Part shown: piece by piece, positions 17,101 through 24,237 of the stretch
Numbering within the stretch: position 1 is the first letter of the stretch
Layout: each line of letters begins with the position of its first letter
Source: Aporhodopirellula sallentina SM41
GTDB lineage: Bacteria; Planctomycetota; Planctomycetia; Pirellulales; Pirellulaceae
Length of the DNA stretch: 46,829 nucleotides
Assembly (NCBI RefSeq): GCF_000346505.1
Contig: NZ_ANOH01000235.1
Span: 1 to 46,829, forward strand
Direction: 5' to 3'
The notes under the pieces: generated by a model
The model's database searches: none
Seen by the model: the letters and a program-made list of their open reading frames with translations, nothing else
Told to the model about the DNA's origin: nothing
Translations under genes and position numbers: made by a program

Positions 17101-18134
17101 AAGCGTTGTTAATGATGGAGCAACCTGATCAGCCGACGACGGGGTTGGTTCTCGGTGCCAGGAAGGTAAGCGTGGGAGGTGTCGAGGAGAAAGTCGCCGA
17201 TGCTGATTTCCGTTTCACGATGGAGAACAAATTTGACGCACAACCGATTCGTCGACCGATCGATCCTCCGACCATATCGCCTGCGGTGACCACGTTTGTG
17301 GAGTCGACTCGCGTTTCGATTTCGAGCGAGACTCCGGGCGTCGAAATCCTGTATTTGACTGAGTCGGCAGAGAACTTTGATGGAGGAAAGAGAATCAGGG
17401 GTATTGAGAGGATGAGTCACCACGCGAAAGGATGGAAACGGTATACCGGACCGTTTGAGATTTCCGAAGGCACCTTTGTGCGTGCGAGGGCAGTGAGAAG
17501 CGGGATTCGTGACACGCCGTTTACCTCAGACGGAACCGATTCGAGTGCGATCAGCTATGCGAGTTTCCAGAAGTCGGCAATGCGTCCGGCAGTTCAACTC
17601 GAGCAAGCCTCGTTGACTCAGGGTTTGCAATACGACTACCTCGAGGGGCGATGGTTCGAACTGTGGAGCTATGCCGACGTGCTGCCTGCGTTGAAGACGG
17701 GCGTCACGAGTTCGTTGCTCGATGTCAGCATGCGAGACACCGATGGTCCGTTCGCGGTTCGGTATCACGGATATTTGCAGGTTCCCGAAAGCGGGACATA
17801 CACGTTTTACGCGCCCGATGAGTTCGTCGATCACTCCTGTGAGCCAGGGTATGATTTGCGAGTGTATGTCGACGGCGAGGAATGGGACCTCGGACAAATG
17901 TGGCACGGCGGTGGAAACTGGTCGATACCGCTCGAAAAAGGTTGCCACCGATTTCTCGTCACGTTCGCCGACGCGCGGGCCAAGGATCTGCAGAACCAAC
18001 GCGTCGACTTGTGGGGGCACTATCCGTGGGCTGAAACGGTGTGGCGGGGACGGGTACCCAAGTTACAGATTTCTCGTCCAGGGATCGCACGTCAGGAGAT
18101 CCCTTCGCATTGGCTCAAGAGAGCCATCCGTTAA
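14124..18134 (+). CDS. Secreted heparinase II/III-like protein with discoidin-like, CHB_HEX-like and PA14 domains
   Basis: A 1336-residue exported protein with signal peptide AILSLCCFLSGVSFG. Residues ~30-175 resemble an F5/8 discoidin-type carbohydrate-binding domain (NLVDGNKSTLQRW, CAFEVDLGKTTPIERIEFYR). Residues ~250-800 look like a heparinase II/III-type alpha/alpha toroid and beta sandwich: CTFNHTYNAVPGGW, MYRDGSMVEVGDEGHF and WYFRGGWGHED. The usual HxHxD-type motif after the last segment is not clear, so lyase activity is unproven. Residues ~1047-1140 resemble a chitobiase C-terminal domain (PPTISPAVTTFVEST, YTGPFEISEGTFVRARA). Residues ~1160-1320 look like PA14 (VRYHGYLQVPESGTYTFYAP). 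Likely role: degradation of a uronic-acid or sulfated polysaccharide. Confidence 0.78.
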   Translation: MNISLRRACAILSLCCFLSGVSFGKGVEGRYVYFGNGLSSILGVAELEVYSEGENVVFKKADDFTLHCITARDPESNATHFRNLVDGNKSTLQRWPHTFERAADGLGYKDGAHSLCAFEVDLGKTTPIERIEFYRSRYIMDDKPFKLFQDLGWRYLLVLNEDRQIVSWEVFNIYPSNWREVKGHWTFTPAPADGAPAGRVVPQGSLNWLSEAEFIRDFLGKPVNEANQNLTEADQDRLDRFEHRNDPAEIDRLGEKFFRVVNLDRPGLREVKRLANQGRYPEALEAFKKPFFQTIGVLKHVHGDFEYSWITNPNSRIGMRARDLKIQVYGDKNDLTVKSFTPGLLPPAPLEYPFQMQPLLLRYVATGDLDALRMWESMTDDWALGYQEAADQDPRKLRDHFVLCGGAAMDNLLDLVNAAEDRPEFVKDLSGATLARYMLPIVEELPVSIWRVCRTCTFNHTYNAVPGGWLFSRAIMDFRAGERLEKEMRQAFVRLFTHNMYRDGSMVEVGDEGHFMTTIHAPARLYGIFEQYGRPSWFTPAMETYFLDHFRTNVLSHVKNISPSGAHVRWSTNDVSAGPVEIELGLKHPSWKKHDPEHPNYYPTLCKPILSETQPRAVIDTVYGHGRKPFEFKQRAESQQRIAEFYGDYDGEPGFLSDWMPYTGLWYFRGGWGHEDSMLHMVNPTNPNSNGGAALYPVTNRYAPGYLNATSFRFHDYASPLLTSLGVSIDGLPPCPEEGRSPSGSKQDVFSGATEKPANNRWYTDDQMDFGEATYQGNYLKTGAEFDHDLRKRVFRSSPHPVNGVSTTRQIFHVRPARMYLQLDRLRYASNDEKHVNKLNDVMVLIDPDNETAASNDQLVVDARNMRIRTDNPNNAGVTVCFLGQPDAKLEVNPAEIGHGSFRRTPTITLDGLRKTKGKEVLLTWEAQGETVLLSLLRGHRADETPLSEVVDLSDERVVGVRASTVDGVTVSFLSARRDFEKLLLGAIEIEGEALLMMEQPDQPTTGLVLGARKVSVGGVEEKVADADFRFTMENKFDAQPIRRPIDPPTISPAVTTFVESTRVSISSETPGVEILYLTESAENFDGGKRIRGIERMSHHAKGWKRYTGPFEISEGTFVRARAVRSGIRDTPFTSDGTDSSAISYASFQKSAMRPAVQLEQASLTQGLQYDYLEGRWFELWSYADVLPALKTGVTSSLLDVSMRDTDGPFAVRYHGYLQVPESGTYTFYAPDEFVDHSCEPGYDLRVYVDGEEWDLGQMWHGGGNWSIPLEKGCHRFLVTFADARAKDLQNQRVDLWGHYPWAETVWRGRVPKLQISRPGIARQEIPSHWLKRAIR

Positions 18135-18195
18135 AGAGCTTTCGCGGGAGAGAGGTGTCGGGCGGTTTCTAACGTCGGTGGTCTCGATCCTAGCG

Positions 18196-18258
18196 GTTCC
18201 AGGCTTCATTCTCGCTCGGGAAGGGGCGAGCGCAGCGAGGGGAGGGCGGAGCATGGAA
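18196..18258 (+). repeat. 63-base dispersed repeat, copy B
   Basis: Starts GTTCCAGGCTTCATTCTCG and ends GCATGGAA, in the same orientation and at the same length as 4751-4813. It lies between convergent genes and is followed by a GC-rich hairpin. Confidence 0.75.
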
Positions 18259-18277
18259 TCCAGCATAAAACCCTCCC

Positions 18278-18294
18278 CGGCCCAAAGCGGGCCG
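18278..18294. terminator. GC-rich hairpin between convergent genes
   Basis: CGGCCC, loop AAAGC, GGGCCG. It has no T-run, but it lies in the 214-base convergent gap just after the 63-base repeat. It may serve as a bidirectional terminator or belong to the repeat. Confidence 0.4.
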
Positions 18295-18348
18295 ACCCTC
18301 CCAGGGCAAGGGTGATTTGGGCTCGCTATGCGCCGGCGTTGCTGCCGC

Positions 18349-19965
18349 TTAGCGTGTGAACGTCAATTCCATGCCGCCTTCGGTTCGTTCGGTATCGAAG
18401 TCTTCGTTGTCGGACGCGAAGCGATCGTGTCCGCAAACTGCTGCGACGGAGAACCAATCATTCCATTGGTACTGCAGACGTCCGTGTACCCGCCAAAACA
18501 GTTCGTTTCGGGCGACGGTTCCGGTGAAGTCGCCGTAGTCGCGATAGCCGACTCCCCAGGTCGGCGTGAACTCCCATTTGGGTGCGAACTTCCAACCGGT
18601 TGATCCATGGAGGTTCACTGATTGGTAGCGGTAGTCGTCACCCTCGGTGTCTGCGGATTCGAAGTCGACTCCGAGGGCGTGCATTGGCAAGCGTTCCCAT
18701 CCGGTTTGAAAGAAGCCCGTGATGCCTGTTGTGATTGTGGTGCCGTCGAGCGATGTTTGCGAAGGCGTCGCGCCGTCGTCCTCGAACGCCGATTGGGCCA
18801 AGGTCAGGTAAACGTAGTAGGCGTTCAGGCTGGGGCGAATGAGCGTTAGCGACGTGGTTCCCGAGTGACGGTTACCGACCGCGTCACCGTCGAAGAAATC
18901 CGATGAGAATACGTAGTCGACTCGTGCGATCGCTTGGCTCTGACCGAGTTCAAATCCCTTCTCGAAAAATGCACCGGGTTGAAAACTCGCCAGGTTGAAC
19001 TCGGACACGTGTTCTTCATTTGCGGTGAAGTAGCCGCGGAACAGCGGACCTGCTCGCATGTCGTCGGTGCGTAGCCACTTCCAGTCGATATCAGGATTGA
19101 GAAATCCCTGAAAACCACCGCTGTCACTTTGAGCCAGTTCGCGACTGATCGGCGTCAGCGTGACGTTGGAGTTGTAAAGCACACCGGTTTTCAGAAAGAC
19201 GCGGAGGCGGTTTGCCGGAGCTTTCACTTCGGCTTCGAGTTGTTCCATCCGCAGTTGTGCGTCGTCGGAACCGTCGAAAGATTGGATCTCATAGCTCGCC
19301 GGTTGGACCGGAGTTTGACCGGCGGGAAGGGCGGGCAGTTCCAAGGGCGCGGAGTCATTGATCGAGGGAAAACCGGCAGGTGGTGTGTTGCTGGTTGGTA
19401 GCTGCAGGGTCGCGGTACTCGGTTGCGGCGCGTTGATGCCCTGGTCGCGGAGTTGTCCCGCATAGGAGCTTTGCGGCGCGATGGCGAATACTCGGTCGAA
19501 GTGAACGCGTGCTTGTCCGGAATGGCCGGTTTGGGTCAAGAACTGACCAAGGTCAAAATGCGATGCGGCGTTATGTGGGTCTTCTTGGACGGAGCGTCGG
19601 GCGGATGCGATCGCTTCGTCGTGTTGTCCGATCGCGAACTGGAGTTTCGCCAGCATCCGCCAGGAGTCGCTGTGGTGCGGCGACGACTCGACCCGCTGCT
19701 GCATCATGGCGAGCATCTTCAATTGACTCGCCGAGGGGGCTGGGTTTGTGTTCCCGGTTGATGCGGACGCAGTGTCGCCGGCGGGGGCGGGGGCGGTTAA
19801 CGTTGTGTTTTGACCGGGGAGTTCGCTGCCGACGGCTCCCGCGAGGACCGCCACCAATGCCATCACGCAACGCGTGAGAGTGCCGATGGTGGTGGATTGA
19901 CGGCGGATCCGCACCGAGAAGCACAGGAAACGATAGGCGATGTCATTGGGAACTGTTTGCTGCAT
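18349..19965 (-). CDS. TPR protein with C-terminal outer-membrane beta-barrel-like domain
   Basis: A 538-residue protein. The ATG at 19965 (MQQTVPND) follows AAAAGAG; the frame remains open to 20514, but that part is antisense to the next gene. The leader has a hydrophobic stretch (CVMALVAVLAGAVG). Two TPR-like repeats cover ~99-166 (DSWRMLAKLQFAIGQHDEAI, ASHFDLGQFLTQTGHSGQAR). A Pro/Ala-rich linker follows. From ~240 to the end there are alternating amphipathic strands with aromatic residues (RVFLKTGVLYNSNVTLTP, RLQYQWNDWFSVA), ending EGGMELTFTR. The arrangement resembles Slam-type surface-lipoprotein assembly proteins and other TPR-barrel exporters. I infer an outer-membrane location. It is divergent from a secreted repeat protein that could be its substrate. 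Confidence 0.7.
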   Translation of the reverse strand: MQQTVPNDIAYRFLCFSVRIRRQSTTIGTLTRCVMALVAVLAGAVGSELPGQNTTLTAPAPAGDTASASTGNTNPAPSASQLKMLAMMQQRVESSPHHSDSWRMLAKLQFAIGQHDEAIASARRSVQEDPHNAASHFDLGQFLTQTGHSGQARVHFDRVFAIAPQSSYAGQLRDQGINAPQPSTATLQLPTSNTPPAGFPSINDSAPLELPALPAGQTPVQPASYEIQSFDGSDDAQLRMEQLEAEVKAPANRLRVFLKTGVLYNSNVTLTPISRELAQSDSGGFQGFLNPDIDWKWLRTDDMRAGPLFRGYFTANEEHVSEFNLASFQPGAFFEKGFELGQSQAIARVDYVFSSDFFDGDAVGNRHSGTTSLTLIRPSLNAYYVYLTLAQSAFEDDGATPSQTSLDGTTITTGITGFFQTGWERLPMHALGVDFESADTEGDDYRYQSVNLHGSTGWKFAPKWEFTPTWGVGYRDYGDFTGTVARNELFWRVHGRLQYQWNDWFSVAAVCGHDRFASDNEDFDTERTEGGMELTFTR

Positions 19966-20190
19966 CTCTTTTGTCGATCCAGAGTCAAATTCGACTGGCG
20001 TTCGTCGGGCTCGGTTCGCTAATGTTTCGCAAAGTGAACAATTTGCCAGTGTCAGAAGTGATTCGTAACACGGCAAGGCAGTAAATTGCCAGTCCAGATT
20101 GCCCTCGATTTTGACCGTCAGATGTGCAGCCGTTCGCTGATTTCCAACGGAATGAATTTTACTAGTCTCGTGCATGGAGCGAAAACGAGT
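19966..20190. promoter_or_regulatory. Divergent intergenic region with direct repeats
   Basis: 225 bases between two divergent genes. ATTTGCCAGT (from 20041) and AATTGCCAGT (from about 20084) are near-identical direct repeats, possibly operator half-sites shared by both genes. No clear -35/-10 pair was found. Confidence 0.3.
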
Positions 20191-21312
20191 ATGAGTAGTC
20201 GTAAACAATTGCGTAGCGTGGTGGGTGCCCTCTTGGCAGGTGTTACTATCGCTGTCCCCGCCTCTGCGCAAATCGGCGGGTTGCTGCCTGGTTCTCAAAG
20301 CCAGGTTCAGCAACAGGTACAACAACAAGTTCAGGCACGAGTCCAACAACGGGTCCAGGCTCAGATTCAGGGTCAAGTGCAGGCTCAGGTGCAAGGACAA
20401 CTGCAGCAACGCGTGCAAGCACAAATTGCCAACGGCATTCAAGCTCGCGTCAACAATCAAATCCAATCGTCGGTCGATCAAGCAGCTCGCTTGGCGTTGC
20501 GTGCACGAGCCCAAGCCAACAACGCGGCTGCATCGGCGATCAACGGTGCCACTGCAACCGCGAGCGGTGTCCGCGTGGACGTCAATGCCGACGTGAACGT
20601 TGACGCCAACGCCGCCATTGCCGCACAGTCGAACCGATCGGCCCGAGCGAATTCATCGACCAACGCATCGCTTCGTGCCAACGCAAACGCATCGGTCGCT
20701 CCGATGGAAATCACCTCGGCGGACGTTGCTGCCTACGACAGCATCTTTGGTCAGTTCAACCCGTTGCGGGTTGCCGGTGTGGTTCGATCCAACGCACGCG
20801 CTCGTGCCGCCGCCGCTGCGGATACGGCGACGGGGATTGCGACCGATGTCGCGACCCAGTGGGCAGGTGAGGCGAAAGCCAAAGCCAACGGTGCATTCGC
20901 CGAGGCAATCGGTGGGGCGGTGGCAGCGTCAAACACTGCCGCAAACGGCGCAGCGACTGCTCAAGCCGAGTCGACCGCGACAGCCGACGCTCAAGCCAAC
21001 AGCGCACTTGCAATCGCGGGCGTGATTCAAAACAACGTGGACCTCGGTGCGTTGATCCAAGTCGCCGCTCGCCAACGTCGTGCGGAGATCTCGCAAATAC
21101 GTGACCAAGCTCTCGCGTCGGCTGACGTTGAGTTGATGGCTCAAGCCGACGTGATGGAATCGCAACTCGATGCATTCGCGGCGGCACAAGCTCAATTGAG
21201 CACGGCACAAAGCACGACTGCCCAACCACAAGAAACCGCGTCCGCACCGACTGCGTCGACCCAGCCCGAAACCGCGTCCGCTCCTCAGAGCAACGACACG
21301 ACCGTTCGCTAG
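20191..21312 (+). CDS. Secreted protein with tetrapeptide (VQxx) repeats and Ala/Asn-rich body
   Basis: A 373-residue protein, not recognised. The ATG at 20191 gives signal peptide SSRKQLRSVVGALLAGVTIA with cleavage near ASA-QIGG. From residue 39 to 95 a Val, Ile or Leu occurs exactly every fourth residue, fifteen times without a break, mostly as [VIL]Qx[QR]; the DNA shows a 12-base period. The rest is rich in Ala, Asn, Ser and Thr (VDVNADVNVDANAAIAA), with a Pro/Thr/Gln-rich tail (TAQPQETASAPTAS). One less repetitive segment, ITSADVAAYDSIFGQFNPLR, could be a folded motif. There are no cysteines. It is probably a fibrous or surface-layer-like protein and is divergent from the TPR/beta-barrel gene. 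A strong terminator follows. Confidence 0.75.
   Translation: MSSRKQLRSVVGALLAGVTIAVPASAQIGGLLPGSQSQVQQQVQQQVQARVQQRVQAQIQGQVQAQVQGQLQQRVQAQIANGIQARVNNQIQSSVDQAARLALRARAQANNAAASAINGATATASGVRVDVNADVNVDANAAIAAQSNRSARANSSTNASLRANANASVAPMEITSADVAAYDSIFGQFNPLRVAGVVRSNARARAAAAADTATGIATDVATQWAGEAKAKANGAFAEAIGGAVAASNTAANGAATAQAESTATADAQANSALAIAGVIQNNVDLGALIQVAARQRRAEISQIRDQALASADVELMAQADVMESQLDAFAAAQAQLSTAQSTTAQPQETASAPTASTQPETASAPQSNDTTVR
20305..20484 (+). repeat. Degenerate 12-base tandem repeat encoding VQxx
   Basis: Fifteen units of 12 bases inside the 20191 gene. Codons vary between units (GTTCAG, GTACAA, GTCCAA, GTGCAG), so the protein pattern is kept better than the DNA. Confidence 0.85.
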
Positions 21313-21398
21313 AACGCGTTGGGGTTCGCCAATGAATCGAGGCATCTGATCGACGCTGACAGTTGATCAGAGCGTGCCTCGAGAATGTCATATCGAAA

Positions 21399-21433
21399 CG
21401 GTGCGATCGGAAATCCGGTCGCATCGTTTTTTT
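21399..21433 (+). terminator. Strong rho-independent terminator of the repeat-protein gene
   Basis: CGGTGCGATCGG (21399-21410), loop AAAT, CCGGTCGCATCG (21415-21426), then seven T's. The 12-bp stem has two G-U pairs. It lies 87 bases after the stop at 21312. It is the best intrinsic terminator in the window. Confidence 0.85.
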
Positions 21434-21598
21434 ATGCGCTGTCAACTTACAAACTCATCCGCCGAACGGCGTTCGCTGATCCAAAGTCGGTCCGTTGCAG
21501 TTCAGGCGGGCGTGAAGTGCCGAGGCAGTTGATTGTTATGTTCTGTTAGACTTTCTGAACCAGGAACCGCAACGATATCCAAAGCGATTGGAGGAAAC

Positions 21599-22264
21599 GT
21601 GCTCGATCCGAAGAAGAAACATCCGATGGTGATGCCTGATGGAACAGTGATCAAAACGGTCGTGCATCTCAACCAGGTGATCGACCACCCGCGCATGGAG
21701 ATCGGCGACTTTACTTACTTTGGCCATCTCGAAGAGTTGTCGGACTATGCGTCTTATCTGGCTCCGTTTTTGTTTCCGCTCAGCCCCGAGCGGTTGGTGA
21801 TCGGAAAGTTTTGCCAGATTGCTCACGGTGTGCGAATCATCACGAGTTCAGCGAATCACAGCATGAGAGGTTTCTCGACGTACCCGTTCAACAATTTTCG
21901 GATGAGCAAACAGACGACGCTCGAGGAGATCCAAGCGATGTTCCAAGTTTCGGCACCGAAAGGGGACACGGTCATCGGGAATGATGTTTGGATCGGGATG
22001 GAGGGGGTGGTCATGCCGGGGGTGACGATCGGCGATGGAGCCATCGTGGGGGCGCGTTCGATTGTCGCCAAAGACGTCGCACCCTACTCGATCGTTACCG
22101 GCAACCCGGCCAAACCGGCACGTCAGCGATTTGATGACGAGGTCATCGCGTCGCTGCTGCAGATTCGTTGGTGGGATTGGCCGACCGAGTTGATTGAATC
22201 CAATCTCGAAGCGATCACCGGGGCGAACATTTCTGCGTTGCAGAAGGCCGCTGCGGAAGTCTGA
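21599..22264 (+). CDS. CatB-like hexapeptide-repeat O-acetyltransferase (XAT family)
   Basis: A 221-residue left-handed beta-helix acetyltransferase that transfers acetyl from acetyl-CoA to a hydroxyl group. Hexapeptide turns are seen in ERLVIGKFCQIAHGVRI and VIGNDVWIGMEGVVMPGVTI. The xenobiotic-acetyltransferase motif SSANHSMRGFSTYPF contains the likely catalytic H87, and NPAKPARQRF is the usual late motif. The GTG at 21599 is chosen because GGAGG lies four bases upstream and the length matches the family; an upstream TTG at 21533 has no such support. Natural substrates may be sugars or antibiotics, and position does not decide. It stands alone, convergent with the sulfatase. Confidence 0.88.
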   Translation: MLDPKKKHPMVMPDGTVIKTVVHLNQVIDHPRMEIGDFTYFGHLEELSDYASYLAPFLFPLSPERLVIGKFCQIAHGVRIITSSANHSMRGFSTYPFNNFRMSKQTTLEEIQAMFQVSAPKGDTVIGNDVWIGMEGVVMPGVTIGDGAIVGARSIVAKDVAPYSIVTGNPAKPARQRFDDEVIASLLQIRWWDWPTELIESNLEAITGANISALQKAAAEV

Positions 22265-22278
22265 TATCGCAAAGTATG

Positions 22279-22338
22279 TTGCAGCAAAAGGTTTTGCAGC
22301 AAAGCGTGTTACGGCAAAGCGTTTTACGGAGAAGTCGT
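22279..22338 (+). repeat. Four 15-base tandem repeats at the sulfatase 3' end
   Basis: TTGCAGCAAAAGGTT, TTGCAGCAAAGCGTG, TTACGGCAAAGCGTT and TTACGGAGAAGTCGT follow each other without a gap, and a degenerate unit may precede them (22264-22278). The sulfatase stop codon (TTA on the plus strand) is at the start of unit 4. No gene is clearly encoded. Confidence 0.7.
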
Positions 22339-23975
22339 AGGTTTTGCTTGGCGGTTTTGGTTGTTCTTCGTGTCGGTTTTCTTCTTGCCGCGTTTGCTTT
22401 TCTTTGCCGGCGGTTTGGGAAGCACGTTGGAGTTGGTCGCCCATGTTTGCCATTGCCTCTGCAGGGCTTCGGCGAGTTCCGGCTTCTGTTCGATCAAGTT
22501 GACCTGTTCGGTTCGGTCGCTGGCCAAATCAAATAGTTCCCATTGTCCGCGGTTACCGATGCGAACGAGTTTGTTGTTGGCGACGCGGATCGCGGCGTTG
22601 CCTTCGTGTTCCCAGTAGAGTGCACGATCAGCAATCTCGCCTTCGCCCGTGATCAGGGGACGCAGGCTCTGGCCTTGCATCGGCGTGATGTCGTTTCCGT
22701 GAAAGGTTTTGGGATAAGTCGCGCCGGCTAGGTCGATGCAGGTCGCCATCAGGTCAATCACGTGAGTGGGTGTGTCGACCCATTGATTGTTCGCGGCCGA
22801 TGCTTTCATCTTTGCCGGCCATGAAGCGATCAGAGGCGACGCGGTCCCTCCCTCGTGGTTGTAATGTTTGTACATTCGGAAGGGCGTGTTGTTCAGATGG
22901 GCCCAGCAGTGTCCGATGAAGACGTTTGAGTGCGGGTCGCCCGGATGATCGCCGGTGTATGTTCCCGAAATGCCTGCTTCCGCGTTGCCTCCGTTGTCGG
23001 AGAGGAACAGTATCAACGTGTTGTCGAGTTGGCCTTTGTTTTGAAGGGCGTCGACCATGCGGCCGACGTTGCGATCGACTTCCTCAATCATGGCGGCGTA
23101 GATCGCCATCATGTCGTCGTAGCGAGTTTGCTCGTCGTGTGAGAGTGAATCCCATGCGGGGATTTCTTCGGGCCGGGGTGTTAGTTTCCAATCCGGATCG
23201 ATCAGGCCCATTTCGATTTGGCGTCGATACCGTTGTTCTCGCAATTGGTCCCATCCCTGCATGAACTTCCCACGGTATTTCGCGATGGTTTCCTCCGGTG
23301 CCATGCACGGAAAGTGCGGTGCGACATGGGCGAGGTACCAGACGAAAGGTTTGTCTGCGTCGATCGCCTCGTCGACAAACCGAAGGCCGGCGGTGGTCCA
23401 AAGTTCGGTGCCGTACCATGGCGGGTTGAATTGTGGATCGTTGCGAGCGACTTGCTCGCCGTTAAGGAAAACTTTAGTGCCCCCTTTCGGGCCGGTCTGA
23501 TCGGAGTAGTGCAGACCGCCGGCGGGCGTGTTCAGGCTGCGGTCGAAGCCACGGGTAGCGGGTGTGCTGCCGGGGATTGCTCCGACGTGCCATTTGCCGG
23601 TCATGATCGAAAAGTGCCTGCTTCACCGAGTACTTCCGCGATTGTCACGCATCGATCGTTCAGGTGTCCGCGGTAACCGGGGACGCCTTGGTCGGCCGTC
23701 ATGTGACCGATCCCGGCTTGGTGCGAGTACAAACCCGTCAGCAGTGATGCGCGTGTCGGGCAGCAACGTCCGGTATTGTAGAACTGCGAAAAACGCACTC
23801 CGTTCTCGGCGAGCTTGTCAAGGTTGGGCGTGTTGATTTCGCCGCCATAGCAGCCGATGTCGGAAAACCCCATGTCGTCGACCATCACAATGACGATGTT
23901 CGGGCGTTCCCCGGCCAGAAGAACGTTTGGTAGAAGGCACGCGACCGCAAGGAAGCAAAGCAGGGGGCTGTTCAT
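22324..23975 (-). pseudogene. Secreted arylsulfatase, frameshifted
   Basis: A type I sulfatase that removes sulfate esters with a formylglycine. The first frame (23975-23601) has signal peptide LLCFLAVACLLPNVLLAG, metal-binding DDMG (D33, D34) and the formylglycine motif CCPTRASLLTG with C71. It then runs into a stop after GEAGTFRS. The second frame (from 23604) carries MTGKWHVG, HVAPHFP, SDNGG and HEGGTASPL, and ends in a basic tail (KKSKRGKKKTD). Adding one T between 23615 and 23616 restores GYFSIMTGKWHVG, the conserved sulfatase sequence, and one frame of about 550 residues. The stop and downstream ATG overlap as ATGA, so reinitiation could still make two chains. Confidence 0.88.
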
Positions 23976-24237
23976 CTGGCAATAACCGCGTTGGGGAAAC
24001 GGACGGTGGGGATTGAGACCTCGCCATCATAGCACGTCGGCGTTCGCGCAATCTGCGAGTTCACGTTTGTTAGACGTGAGCCCGTTTCGCAATGAGTCGT
24101 TGGCTGACCGTTGGCGATCGCGTTCGCTTTTGTGCACGCGGCGACGCTTCCATCAATGCATTTCCCGTGAGCAGGTCTCGACGACGAACAAGGCAAAAAT
24201 GCAAGCCGATCGACGCGTTCTCGCGATGGTCCGGAGG
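23976..24237. other. Intergenic region upstream of the sulfatase
   Basis: 262 bases holding the promoter region of the sulfatase and the 3' flank of glgB. A TCACGT/ACGTGA hairpin (24061-24066 with 24074-24079, loop of 7) could be a terminator stem or an operator. Nothing else is recognised. Confidence 0.35.

Noticed and set aside
20305-20484. CRISPR-like or satellite array
   Set aside because: The 12-base units are contiguous, in frame and vary at third positions; there are no spacers, so this is coding repeat.
19966-20514. N-terminal extension of the TPR/barrel gene by 183 residues
   Set aside because: It is antisense to the signal peptide and repeats of the 20191 gene, has a Leu-rich artefact sequence, and ATG 19965 gives a normal leader.
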